A stretch of DNA of 64,000 nucleotides. It comes from Berghia stephanieae (lineage: Eukaryota; Mollusca; Gastropoda; Nudibranchia; Aeolidiidae). Made by a program: the position numbers and the translations under genes. Every line of letters begins with the position of its first letter. Position 1 is the first letter of the stretch. This document shows positions 47,299 to 55,994 of this stretch, piece after piece. The stretch is from contig CM067443.1 in NCBI GenBank assembly GCA_034508935.3, forward strand, positions 19,270,223-19,334,222, given 5' to 3'. The notes under the pieces were generated by a model. It did no database searches. It was not told the origin of the DNA and saw only the letters and a program-made list of their open reading frames with translations.

Positions 47299-47447
47299 AG
47301 TGATTGCCTAATTGATTCTTCGATTTCATTTATCTAGATTTAACAAGACTCAAACATACCACTAAACATCCTCTTAGGGGCTCGTTTAGCCCATTCGAAA
47401 GGTCCATAGCCGCCCGCTGGGGCAGAATCTTGTTTGTAGGTAACCAT
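35774..47447 (-). CDS. NDUFA13: NADH dehydrogenase 1 alpha subcomplex subunit 13 (GRIM-19)
   Basis: Accessory subunit of mitochondrial complex I in the inner membrane. The coding exons in transcription order are 47447-47360, 41027-40949, 36736-36665 and 35978-35774. All junctions keep phase and the product is 147 residues (human 144). Exon 1 begins MVTYKQDSAPAGGYGPFEWA, with the family's GGYGP motif. Exon 2 is the single membrane helix (IAGFVAFTTVAWVGYMYHR). Exon 3 carries MRDARIAIEPFILAEQDR, matching the human 'ARIALLPLLQAETDRR' segment. Exon 4 carries NDLMKDVEGWKTGTLWGEPV and ends FLWDKLYR. Intron 1 (6.3 kb) holds two MITEs, a tRNA-like sequence and the second TAGGTAG element. Intron 2 holds the 2.2 kb GTGACCC element and two SINE-A copies. 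A hAT-like MITE begins only 28 bp upstream of the start codon. Confidence 0.97.
35989..36057. repeat. (GA)n microsatellite in NDUFA13 intron 3
   Basis: Pure GA tract beginning about 10 bp from the exon 4 acceptor. On the gene strand it is (TC)n and forms a very long polypyrimidine tract. Confidence 0.95.
36430..36515 (-). repeat. tRNA-like repeat fragment
   Basis: In reverse it reads GGAGGTCTGAGGTTTGGTCC and GTCAAGGAAGACT, matching the centre of the palindrome at 22562-22730. B-box-like. Confidence 0.45.
36973..39187. mobile_element. GTGACCC-type element (2.2 kb, non-autonomous)
   Basis: The left end GTGACCCTCCGCCTCGATAC, then GGTATTAAGTCGG, pairs with the right end GTGACCCTCCGCCTCGAAGC, then GGTATTAAGTCGG, in reverse. 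AAAT flanks both ends (36969-36972, 39188-39191), exactly as in the 236 bp copy at 10170-10405. The interior holds microsatellites (CA, GA, TC, ATCT) and no transposase. It lies in NDUFA13 intron 2. Confidence 0.88.
37630..38400. repeat. Microsatellite cluster
   Basis: Consecutive (CA)n at 37639-37680, (GA)n at 37685-37756 and (GT)n at 37825-37871. Further on are a C-run at 38198-38212, (TC)n at 38260-38290 and (ATCT)n at 38300-38342. All are inside the GTGACCC element. Confidence 0.9.
39844..40142 (-). mobile_element. SINE-A copy
   Basis: Full length in NDUFA13 intron 2, same orientation as the gene. TTGAGCTTTATATAGCGC tail and CCACTAGACCACATAGCCGCA head. Confidence 0.92.
40604..40906 (+). 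mobile_element. SINE-A copy with altered head
   Basis: The tRNA-like head has an insertion (AACACTAAAAACACTCGCC) and a longer segment after the B box (CTGCCCTGAGCAGCAC). The rest of the body and tail are standard. It may represent a subfamily. Confidence 0.85.
41028..42570. other. NDUFA13 intron 1, left part
   Basis: No second gene found. 41270-41460 is relatively CpG-rich and has an open frame of about 60 codons without recognisable similarity. AAAAAGCCTGCAAG occurs twice near 42156 and 42201. Confidence 0.4.
42571..43032. mobile_element. MITE with GG-AGTGTCTA termini and 9 bp duplication
   Basis: The left end CGGAGTGTCTATGTACACAG and the right end, in reverse GGCAGTGTCTACGTACACGG, are inverted. 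An inner pair (CAGCCTCAGGATCTAC near 42790 and its reverse near 42990) extends the fold. TTATTATTT is duplicated at 42562-42570 and 43033-43041. The 462 bp contain a G-run and no coding frame. A 9 bp duplication suggests the Mutator- or Merlin-like range. Confidence 0.75.
43070..43140. repeat. (AAT)n microsatellite
   Basis: About 23 AAT units between two MITEs. Confidence 0.95.
43143..43951. mobile_element. MITE with repeated TTTTTATGCACCTCC motif
   Basis: The left end GTAGTGTTTTTATGCACCTC and the right end, in reverse GTGGCGTTTTTATGCACCTC, are inverted. The motif recurs once more inside the left end and twice inside the right end. (AAT)n lies on both sides, so no clean target duplication can be read. 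Confidence 0.65.
43433..43504 (+). pseudogene. tRNA-like sequence (Arg-like, CTA anticodon position)
   Basis: GGCTCTGTAGCGCAGTGGAC resembles the 5' half of tRNA-Arg, and GGGTTCGATTCCC is a good T-arm with B box. The loop CTCTAGC would place CTA as anticodon, which would read UAG. A one-base deletion from a TCT anticodon is the simpler reading. The acceptor stem pairs poorly (GGCTCTG with TGTAGAC), so this is more likely a pseudogene or a SINE head than an active tRNA. There is no intron and no CCA. Confidence 0.5.
44380..44613 (-). CDS. 77-codon conserved open frame in TAGGTAG copy 2
   Basis: Same frame, start and stop as 17468-17701, with N for K and A for P as the only amino-acid changes. 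It runs opposite to the direction implied by the splice-like sites of the element. No recognised domain. Confidence 0.3.
   Translation of the reverse strand: MGLFSVFLQQLFSLKLFIQVTKANAVDSLQTALYTGDSGIHREAILVGRRQLHEHASYLKSLKDAFASINHHQNSHK
45000..45960. repeat. Minisatellite inside TAGGTAG copy 2
   Basis: The same modules as copy 1 in reverse, with about 10 units instead of about 12. The two arrays have gained or lost units since the copies separated. Confidence 0.9.
47234..47294. repeat. (GA)n microsatellite beside TAGGTAG copy 2
   Basis: GA tract with two GG interruptions, directly right of the target duplication and 66 bp from NDUFA13 exon 1. Confidence 0.95.
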
Positions 47448-47475
47448 TTTGTGCTTGACCTCTATGTTACCCTTC

Positions 47476-47895
47476 CAGGGTTGCCAGATTATTTTTCAAC
47501 AAAATGCCAGGGGAAGACTCAAAAAATGCCAAAACACTCAAAAAAATGCCAAAGTCTGTTGACTCCCACCCCCACTAAGAAAACTACTCACTTTTGATAG
47601 ACAATTTACTATCATATCCTGGTGGCTTGCATGTTTTCTTTTCTTTTTTTTTTCTTTTTTTTTTGAATTATACTAGATTTCCTGTTGGGGTAATTTTTTA
47701 CCTACTGACTACTAAGTGGAGTGCTAAACCACTACACCACGGTTGAGAAAAGGTGTCATTTGAAGTATAATATACAAGAAAAGAAAATGCCAAATGAAAA
47801 TGCCAAATGCCAAATGATTTTTCTAATGCCAAACGGTTTTCAAAAATGCCAGATTTTTGGAATCTGGCATTTAAAATGCCAAACTGGCAACCCTG
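47476..47895. mobile_element. hAT-like MITE at the NDUFA13 5' end
   Basis: CAGGGTTGCCAG and CTGGCAACCCTG are perfect 12 bp inverted termini, and TACCCTTC is duplicated exactly outside them (47468-47475, 47896-47903). An 8 bp duplication with CAGGG ends is the hAT signature. The 420 bp interior repeats AATGCCAAA on both sides and has no transposase. It lies 28 bp upstream of the NDUFA13 start codon, so it is in the 5' UTR or core promoter. Confidence 0.92.
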
Positions 47896-47903
47896 TACCC
47901 TTC

Positions 47904-48212
47904 TCCAAAAGAGGAGATAATAACAACGCATACAAAATATAATCGAAATCATCTTTTAAATAGAACATAGGACAGTCTATTTTTTATTTCTGTTCTATCT
48001 ACGTAGTCTTTCAATTGTGTCATATGTTTTAAAAACAATTCTTAATGTCTCAAAATAGATGTGCTTCCAATGGAATTTGCGTTGGTGAGATTAAATAAGA
48101 TTTCGGTTCAAGATTTCTAATACCCGAATATACTTTTTGTACTCAGTATTCTGCGTTAGTTAGACTGCAGCGACTGTACTCCATTTCTATTCTCCAATCT
48201 GAAATCTAAACC
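47904..48212. other. Flank between two hAT-like elements
   Basis: About 300 bp with no gene. It is probably part of the original NDUFA13/FBXL4 intergenic region. Confidence 0.4.
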
Positions 48213-49218
48213 TAGTGCTGGGTCGAGTTTGAAACGATCAAATCGAGCGGGTTTTCGATCGAGTCCTCTAAAATCGAGTCGGTTTCGGGCGGGTTTCGAG
48301 TCAGTGACGTCATCGAGCAGTGATTCGTTTGAAAAAAAAAAAACACGAGCAACTCGTTTGCCACAGGAAACTTCACATACCCCTCCCTCTCTTATGTCTG
48401 TGGCTGGCTTGACTGCAGCTGGTTATGATGGGGGCTGCCAGATGGCCAAGTTCAAAATTGGTTACTAAGAAACGCTTTTCTATTATTATTCATTTTAAAA
48501 AAAATATTTTATTTTAAAAAAATGAAAAGATAAGTTTATCCAACTGTAGTCGATTGTTTTGTTAATCAAAACAAATGAGTTTTTCAAGGGAGTCAGAATG
48601 CTTGTGGTGTTTGGCTATTTGGGGTCTATTTGACTACTTGGGCAAGAAGAAATCTGGCTGTCTGGCAGCCTTGATTATGATCGTTCGTCGCATCACACAC
48701 ACACACACACACACACACACCACACACACACACACACGCCATCAAACAGTTGTTGATGGTGAAGGGTTGAGACCCCCCCCCCCCCCTCCCACCACCATCA
48801 TCCCGCTGTCACCTTAACATTTCATATTTATGTCGCGCCAAAAGTTGTCGGCCGCCCCCACCTCCCATAATTTGTCACTGGTCGCCATCGCCTCTTGTGT
48901 GTGCGGGAAAGGTCGTGCCTTTCATTTCATTATTTGAAAAATAAATGAACAAGAATGGTGTGTTTTTATTAGGTAGGTAGATAATAATAATATTTAGCAG
49001 GTTCCACACCCAGACACACACGGATTGCCCGGACACGATGATAACGATGCCGACGACAATGGATGACGATGATGATGATGATGATGATTATCGTGTTTCT
49101 GTTTAAAAAATGAAATACTTTAGCAGGTTCCACCCCCACCCCCCACACGGATAGACCGGACCCGAAGATGATGATTGTGGTTTTGCTGGCTGTTACGGCT
49201 GTGATGAGGATGATGATA

Positions 49219-49255
<37 letters not shown>

Positions 49256-49414
49256 CGATGGCGCAGATGGTGATTATTTGTTCGGTCGCTCAGTGGTATC
49301 GTGTCTCTTGTCACAAAATCAAGCCTTGTCAATGGCCGGATGAGTGACAGTGATTGTTGAAAATTGTGATCCAGACGTTAAGTCCGTGTGTCAGGCACTT
49401 GACTCAGGTGAGCA

Positions 49415-49624
49415 ATGACGGGTATTGTAAAGAGCTTTAATACAAAAAGACTCCAAACAGCGATCGGTACCTACTGTACGAAATGGATGTATGGTCGATA
49501 TGGCGTGCCGGAGGAATACATTAAATTAAATATTGTGAAGTTCATTGAGCATGGTAAATCCTTGGAAATGCGCTTTGAACTAATACACCTGCTAGACAAC
49601 TCCGATTCCAATATAAACGACTGA
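49415..49624 (+). CDS. 69-codon open frame, unknown
   Basis: Begins MTGIVKSFNTKRLQTAIG and ends HLLDNSDSNIND. Composition is protein-like and not low-complexity, unlike its surroundings. It lies in the 48213-51079 element, and no similarity is recognised. It could be a captured exon, a remnant of the element's own gene, or chance. Confidence 0.25.
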   Translation: MTGIVKSFNTKRLQTAIGTYCTKWMYGRYGVPEEYIKLNIVKFIEHGKSLEMRFELIHLLDNSDSNIND

Positions 49625-49870
49625 TTAATATTCCCATATATAAACTATAGTTAGCTGAAAATCTTTCTTTGTCGGGACTCCAAAAGTATGGAACGAATTA
49701 GACAAAGAAATCAAAGGGTCTTTTAGGAGCACTGATTGATTTTAGATTGATTATTACATTGAAATGTGTTGATATTTATTTTATCCATTATTATTAGGGT
49801 GGTGGTGGTGGTGGTGGTGGTGATGATGATGATCCCGCTGATATGATGGTGATGATAAATAAATTAAACA

Positions 49871-50068
49871 TAATTCCCTTTATTCATCCCATAGGGGAGA
49901 TTCGTCTTTCGGGTCTATTCTAAGGGAAGACTGGAATAACCCAAGCGATAGCCGCAGTGCAGCGCCGCAAATTTAGTTAGGGCAAGGTGACTTGCTCAAG
50001 ACCACTCAGCGGCGGATGATCGAACTCTGTACCTTTCGGGGGCCAACCAAAGACCGTACCGCTGCCCC
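49871..50068 (-). mobile_element. SINE-C (tRNA-like head)
   Basis: The minus strand begins CAGGGGCAGCGGTACGGTC, has a B-box-like AGAGTTCGATC, and ends GGATGAATAAAGGGAATT. It lies between two GAT tracts. Single copy in the window. Confidence 0.6.

Positions 50069-50069
<1 letters not shown>

Positions 50070-50132
<63 letters not shown>
50070..50132. repeat. (GAT)n microsatellite
   Basis: About 20 GAT units next to the SINE-C head. Another GAT tract is at 49200-49262, and a GGT/GAT tract lies on the tail side at 49799-49850. Confidence 0.95.
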
Positions 50133-50133
<1 letters not shown>

Positions 50134-50208
50134 GGAACTAACAAAGAATACACAGGCATCTAAAATTGAAACATTCCATATTCAAAGCTAATGTTTTACT
50201 TTAAAAAA

Positions 50209-50566
50209 TTGAGCTTTACAATATCCACTAAATGTGATCAAAGCGCTTTGTAAAGGGGTCCCCGGTCAACAGCAACATTTAATATGTAGGACGGGACATG
50301 CCGCCTGTTAGGCGATATTACAATTTTTCAGACAAAGACAACGCTGTTAACGGCCAGGTACTCATTTTACACCTGAGTACGGTGAGAGAATGTGAGTAAA
50401 GAGCCTTGTCCAAAGACTCAACTATGCACCGAGCGCGAGGCTCGAACCCAGGACTTTCCGATCCCAAAGCGGGTGTCATACCACTAGACCATTATAATGC
50501 ACGAGACCCATGGTCGACTAGAGTACTACCTATAGTTACGTCATGACTAGACCACATAGCCGCACT
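50209..50566 (-). mobile_element. SINE-A copy with a 60 bp interruption
   Basis: Normal from the tail to CCACTAGACC at about 50491. Then about 55 bp of foreign sequence (starting ATTATAATGCACGAGACC) precede a second GACTAGACCACATAGCCGC. The repeated CTAGACC at both junctions suggests insertion with duplication or a template switch. Confidence 0.85.
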
Positions 50567-51079
50567 ACTGTAGGAGTGTTCATTGATAGAGGGATGCGTG
50601 TGTGTCATAGAAATAGCCTTAGTGTGTGTGTGTGTGTGTGTGTATGTGTGTGTGTGTGTGTGTGTGATAGTCAAACTTTAGTAGGTTTAATGAAGTCTTG
50701 TCACACACGCGTGATACACCTATACGAATTTCCCTGCCACTGCCACCCAGACACACTAACATCTGACAAGGAGTGAGGGCTGTGGAAGAACCACAGACTA
50801 CCGTGTGCAAACATTGGCAATTGGTATCGGATGGCAAACTGTGATCGTTTGAATTTGAAATGATTCGAAACACTCGTTACCCCTCCGCTCGCTCGAATCC
50901 TGATCGTCTCAAGCTCGTCTCACGTGTCAAGATCGTCTCAAGCTCACAACCCGCCTGATCGTTTTACGATCGAGTGATCGTTTTACTAACTCGCTCTTCC
51001 GGCATTGAGATCGAGCACTGACTCGTGGCTTGGCGCTTGATCGTCGATCGAGTAAAAGCGATCAAATAACCCAACACTA

Positions 51080-51477
51080 CTAAACACCAAACGCCAAACA
51101 AAAGACTAAATTTTGATTTAACACATTTTGACAACAATATTCTACAAATGTAGATCACGATAAATACAGGGTTTGGGTGTAATTTCATTAGTAGTGATTC
51201 AAAGCGCTTTGTTTCTATTGCTGTAGTGGTATTTCGTTTTCGGAATATGGCTCATCTGGTCCCCATTCCAACAGCGTCATTGTTGAACATCATTTCATTG
51301 TCATTGTGAATTTGAATTTGAACCAGTCAGTTCAGCCTGTCTTTTGTTAGTTTGGGTGACAAAGAATCTATTAAAGTTAAAGACAAAATTACCCTCGGTC
51401 CTTTGACTGCACCGTCCTGCTCCAAGTTAAGCCACTAGTTTTTCCTTTTTATTGAGGGTTTTTTAATAAATTTTATT
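51080..51477. other. Intergenic sequence, no gene recognised
   Basis: Balanced composition. A 5' non-coding exon of FBXL4 could lie here, but no donor or acceptor pair can be defended. Confidence 0.35.
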
Positions 51478-51485
51478 CAAATTGC

Positions 51486-51688
51486 GGGAGGCCTTCCGAA
51501 AGCTCCTACTCCTCTCCTACATCCCCAGTATTCTTGTTCTAGTTGTAGGGGGTTTGGGGGGGGGGAGACTTTAAAAAAAAGCCCCCCCCCCCCATTCCCA
51601 AACCCCCTACTAGAACTAGAACATTATTATAATAAAAAAAAACAAGAATACTGGGGATGTAGGAGTAGGAGCTTTCGGAAGGCCTCCC
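51486..51688. mobile_element. Foldback MITE (203 bp) with 8 bp target duplication
   Basis: Almost the whole element is one hairpin: GGGAGGCCTTCCGAAAGCTC at the left end is exactly reversed at the right end, and the arms (about 90 bp) continue through CATCCCCAGTATTCTTGTT and CTAGTTGTAGGGGGTTTGG with small bulges. CAAATTGC is duplicated at 51478-51485 and 51689-51696. No coding capacity. Confidence 0.9.
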
Positions 51689-51696
51689 CAAATTGC

Positions 51697-52380
51697 TATT
51701 ATCATCCCTATCTCATTGAATTTATTGACAATATTGTTTTTGACAAATATTTGGACTGATATCTCAAGTATATCTTTCCTCTATTTTGTTTCCAGAATCA
51801 CGGATAAAGTTGAAATGCCATTCAAAGTTTGCGGATTGTGACCATCCATGTTTGTTGAATCACTGTGTGATGCATATATCAATGTATAATTTTTAGATTG
51901 GAAGATATATTTCTTTAGTGGTAAGAGTAAGATCCATGTTTTTAATTCCATAATTATCTTACTCATGTTTTCCATTTATACAAAAAACACTAGGACAAAT
52001 TATGATTGGATGCATTGCTCAATTGATTTGTTGCACAATTTTTAGTGATAGTCATACAATATCTTTTGCATCTCATGAACTTGAAGAATACGACTGCCTA
52101 AAAATTGAAACTTTGTATTTATTTTTGAATATGTTTTTTTTTTCTAAATTGATAAAAGTAGTATTGTTGTGATTATTGACGTGACACATTTCCAAACAGA
52201 CTGAGCGCCCATTTTATGAACATGAAATTTGGGCAAAGTTGAACATTTGTAAAATGATTGGGAAGAGATGCAGAGACAAAGAACTTGAGCTGATTCTATT
52301 GAGAAATATAAAACATAAATAACTTAAAAACCAGATCTTTTTGGTCTTTAAGTGATGTATTTGTGTTTATATTGTCTTTG
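51697..52380. other. Intergenic sequence, no gene recognised
   Basis: A/T-rich; no repeat match noticed. Confidence 0.4.
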
Positions 52381-52472
52381 TTATTGGCTGAAGAATTGTT
52401 TGGAGCCCGAAAGGTTCTTTGTTTGATATTTTGTTCTCTTTTAAAGCTGTTATATTCATTTTTGTTTATAAC
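52381..52472 (+). repeat. Palindromic repeat P, right arm only (copy 5)
   Basis: GGCTGAAGAATTGTTTGGAG, then CCCGAAAGGTTC, and TTAAAGCTGTTATATTCATT to the end match the right arm of the other copies. The left arm is absent. Confidence 0.7.
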
Positions 52473-53156
52473 ATTTTAGAGTTAGAGTGCAACTGATGGT
52501 TCACCCCTGTGACTAAGCATCAACCAATCAGAATGTTTCCTGCCATTTACCCGGTTTCGTCACCTAGACTATTTATTTCCTTTATGAAAAGGCCTGAGAT
52601 ACCCTTCGTACATGTCAAACACACAAATCGGTCATGCCCAGTTAGTGAGTATTTCTCACAATATTTTAACATACTGATGAAGGAATTGCGTCGTAAAACC
52701 TGACGACACGCTGCTGCATTTTTTTCAATCATATTTGCTAAAATTGTGAGTGATGCTCAGGATTGTGGGCTGTTTACTCCAGGTGATATGCAAGCAATTA
52801 AGGTGGCTTTGTGTCTTCGGTTCACGATCAGCGGTTGATTTCAGGGCCTAAATATAATTTATTTTAAATTTTTGAATAAAAAATAAAACAACTTAAATGT
52901 TTTAATAAAATATACGATAACTGATGTAATTTTCAAAAGTTTATGCACTTTATGTTGATTGAAGAATTGAAGGCTCATCTATAAAACTATATAAGATTAT
53001 AGTAAAAAGGGGATCCATGTCAACAAGACTTCACAGAGGAACTATCAACTGTGATCTTCTTAAAATTTTAACTTTATAAGGCTAATGTTTTGAATATCAG
53101 TGTGATGTTTACTTTCTACATCGTTTTAATTTTCTTTTAACTTACAGAATGTACAT

Positions 53157-53432
53157 ATGGCGAATGACGAGGACGCGAAAGTTGTAAAATTTCAAAAGGA
53201 AGTAGAAGATGTAGTGGAGCATTACAACAAGCTGATAGAGAAGAATGGAGATGCTTCATCAATACCCATACATCTAAAACGGCTAGAAGGACAAGAAGTG
53301 ACAGACTTTAGCTCTCAATACGGCAGTGAAAACAGCTTTTCCTATGTGGCCAGTAATTTGGCTGGGAAAACCAGCTTGTTTCCCTCCTATGGGGATTTCA
53401 TCAATGCTTGTGTTTTCGTAAGTATGCATGTC

Positions 53433-53464
<32 letters not shown>

Positions 53465-54749
53465 TTATAAGTACTCAGCTGTGCTTTACAATATTAATTG
53501 TTATTCAAATATTCATTCTTTGACAATTTTGAGAATACATATGAAGAAACAAACACATAACACATGCACACAAACTCAATCACAGATACATTTACATTCA
53601 TACACGAACATACACATATATACTTACCTCAATATTACTCACTAACATTAGTAACTTATTCTAATGAAGGCCAAAAAAAAAAAGAAAAGTTCAGTTATAC
53701 AGTGGAAATTGTCAGTCTGAACTTAATGTCAAAACTGGAATAAAATAAACTTATAATTAAGATTAGATTTAAGGCGTATTCTGGGAGCAAAACTATTCGT
53801 TTGCTGGAAAAAAGTTCTGTCTTAATGTGAAACATAATGCTGAACAAATGTGTGATGTCAAAAAAACTGAAGCTTCGATCACTGAATACATTCCTCATGT
53901 AATTGATATTCTGGTTTCAGAGTGAATCCATCTTATATTCTAGTCTAGATCTATGCTTGTTATCAATAAAGATCATCCACCCTCACTCTTTTACGTCCCG
54001 TATAATCTTAAGAATCTACCTTTACAAACTTATATGAATAAAAAAGAAAAGAAAAAAAAAGAATTTGAGCTTTTATTTAGCGCAATATCCACTAAACTTG
54101 CTTTACAAAGGGTCCCTGGCCAACAGTAACATTTAACATTTAGGACAGGACATGACGCCTGTTAGGCGATATTACAATTTTTTCTGACAGAGACAATGCT
54201 GTTAACAGCCAGGTATTCATTTTACACCTGAGTACGGTGAGAGAAAGTGAGTAAAGAGCCTTCTCCAAGGACTTAACTTTGCACGGAGCGAGGCTCAAAC
54301 CCAGGACCTTCAGTTCCGAAAGCGAGTGTCATACCACAAGACCACATAGCCGCAAAAAAGAAAACAACACAAACAAAAAGGAAAAAAAAGAAACAAAACA
54401 AAAAAAAACCCACATGTGTTCATGTTATATAATCAATTAATAAATAATAATGTGAAATTGAATGTAAGCTTCAATTTAATTGAATTCATCCTGTTTTGTT
54501 GATAAAGGGGAAACCCGAAACGTTCATTTGATCTGTTTTTGTAATTAAATTGAAGTTTACATTCAATTTCACATTATTATTTATTTCTTCGAGCTTCGAG
54601 CATCAAGATTTATATTATATAATCATAATTTATTTCCGTGTTGCTCTTCAAAACCTAGAGGACTTATGGTCCATGGTGGCATCAGGCTCCCAGTGCAATG
54701 AAAAGATACAGAGGAACCCCTTCCAACTTTGTCAGTGTGGATTTCATCG
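53157..54749 (+). CDS. FBXL4: FBXL4, F-box/LRR protein 4 (5' part)
   Basis: FBXL4 is a mitochondrial F-box and leucine-rich-repeat protein that restrains mitophagy and is needed for mtDNA maintenance. Two coding exons are visible: 53157-53417 (87 codons from the first ATG) and 54659-54749 (30 codons plus one base). They read VTDFSSQYGSENSFSYVASN, LFPSYGDFINACVF and RTYGPWWHQAPSAM, matching human VVDFSSHYGSENS...VFRTYGTWWDQCPSA. This is the discoidin-like N-terminal region. The F-box and LRR exons are not in the window and must lie beyond 64000 unless the gene is broken. The first exon starts at a CAG acceptor (53145-53147) and stays open upstream of the ATG, so an earlier coding exon with the targeting peptide is possible. 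Intron 2 contains a 33 bp minisatellite and the LINE. Confidence 0.93.
53436..53490. repeat. (AAT)n with short SINE-tail-like sequence
   Basis: The AAT tract to 53462 is followed by ACTTATAAGTACTCAGCTGT and GCTTTACAAT, a deleted form of the junction at 27096-27150. Confidence 0.55.
54064..54353 (-). mobile_element. SINE-A copy
   Basis: In FBXL4 intron. The tail reads TTGAGCTTTTATTTAGCGC and the head ends CACAAGACCACATAGCCGC. About ten bases around the usual GTGCTCAAAGCGC are deleted. Confidence 0.88.
54435..54600. repeat. Palindromic repeat Q (copy 2)
   Basis: Left arm AATAATGTGAAATTGAATGT pairs with right arm ACATTCAATTTCACATTATT. The centre has GTTGATAAAGGGG followed by AAACCCGAAACGTTC. 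It ends about 60 bp before FBXL4 exon 2. Confidence 0.75.
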
Positions 54750-54785
54750 GTGAGGATATTTGGATTTTCCTTTAGTTTGTGTTTA

Positions 54786-55474
54786 TCGTGAGACTGGCAT
54801 TCAGTGATACAAAGTTGATTGCGAGACTGGCATTCAGTGATACAAAGTTGATTGCGAGACTGGCATTCAGTGATACAATGTTGATTACGAGACTGGCTTT
54901 CAGTGATACAAAGTTGATTGCGAGACTGGCATTCAGTGATACAAAGTTGATTGCGAGACTGGCTTTCAGTGATACAAAGTTGATTGCGAGACTGGCTTTC
55001 AGTGATACAAAGTTGATTGCGAGACTGGCATTCAGTGATACATAGTTGATTGCGAGACTGGCATTCAGTGATACAAAGTTGGTTGCGAGACTGGCTTTCA
55101 GTGATACAAAGTTGATTGCGAGACTGGCTTTCAGTGATACAAAGTTGATTGCGAGACTGGCATTCAGTGATACATAGTTGATTGCGAGACTGGCATTCAG
55201 TGATACAAAGTTGGTTGCGAGACTGGCATTCAGTGATACAAAGTTGGTTGCGAGACTGGCATTCAGTGATACAAAGTTGATTGCGAGACTGGCTTTCAGT
55301 GATACAAAGTTGATTGCGAGACTGGCTTTCAGTGATACAAAGTTGATTGCGAGACTGGCTTTCAGTGATACAAAGTTGATTGCGAGACTGGCTTTCAGTG
55401 ATACAAAGTTGATTGCGAGACTGGCATTCAGTGATACATAGTTGATTGCGAGACTGGCATTCAGTAATACAAAG
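54786..55474 (+). repeat. 33 bp minisatellite (about 21 units)
   Basis: Unit GAGACTGGCATTCAGTGATA followed by CAAAGTTGATTGC. GGCATT and GGCTTT variants are interspersed in blocks, which suggests unequal exchange. 33 is a multiple of three and the unit lacks stops in one frame, so it reads as an 11-residue repeat, but the array is intronic (after the FBXL4 donor at 54750). Confidence 0.95.
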
Positions 55475-55994
55475 ACCAGTTTTAAAGCCTGGCGGAGATA
55501 AGAGATGTCAACGAGGACACTTCACAAAACGCTCTCAAAAATGACATTGAGTGCATGAAGTGCAAGGATATTGGAGTATTTTCAAACTTGAACTGCAATT
55601 TTTTTTAAATCTTGATTTTGTGTTTCATATTATTTACCAGTGACATGTGAGGAATGTCACTCTCTTTATTGTGTGTCTATTTCTATACATACTACTTGAT
55701 TTTCTTCTCTGTTTAGTAGGGTCAGTGATTTGTTGGATTCCATATTTCCATTGTTTTAAAAATTTATTTTTTTAAAAAGTCCAATATGCTAAAAATAAAA
55801 ATAAAGCTTTTGAAGTTTCCTGCCCACAGAAACACTTGATTATTTCCAAATTTGCAAACGAAAGAGCAAATTCGTTTTGACATTTTAAAAATTGAACACC
55901 TTTTCCCTTAATGTTTTTGACAAGCAATATTTCTACTCTTTTTCTCGTATTGAAATTGGTAGCTCTGAGTTTTATAATTTTATAGATATTTTTA
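55475..55994. other. FBXL4 intron, no gene
   Basis: A/T-rich; nothing recognised. Confidence 0.4.

Larger units (their letters stand above)
48213..51079. mobile_element. Putative hAT-like element with CGATCGAG subterminal repeats (2.9 kb)
   Basis: The left end TAGTGCTGGGTCGAG and the right end, in reverse TAGTGTTGGGTTATTTGATC, share TAGTGYTGGGT. CTAAAC occurs next to both ends (48206-48211, 51080-51085). Subterminal blocks rich in TCGAG, CGATC and GATCG sit at 48225-48330 and 50880-51060. The interior carries CA, GT and GAT microsatellites, a SINE-A, a SINE-C and a 69-codon frame. The target duplication is not a clean 8 bp, so borders may be off by one or two bases. Confidence 0.6.

Noticed and set aside
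54779-55441. Leu/Ala-rich 11-residue repeat protein ('ARLAFSDTKLI')
   Set aside because: Intronic 33 bp minisatellite after the FBXL4 exon 2 donor; interrupted by stops and lacking any gene context.
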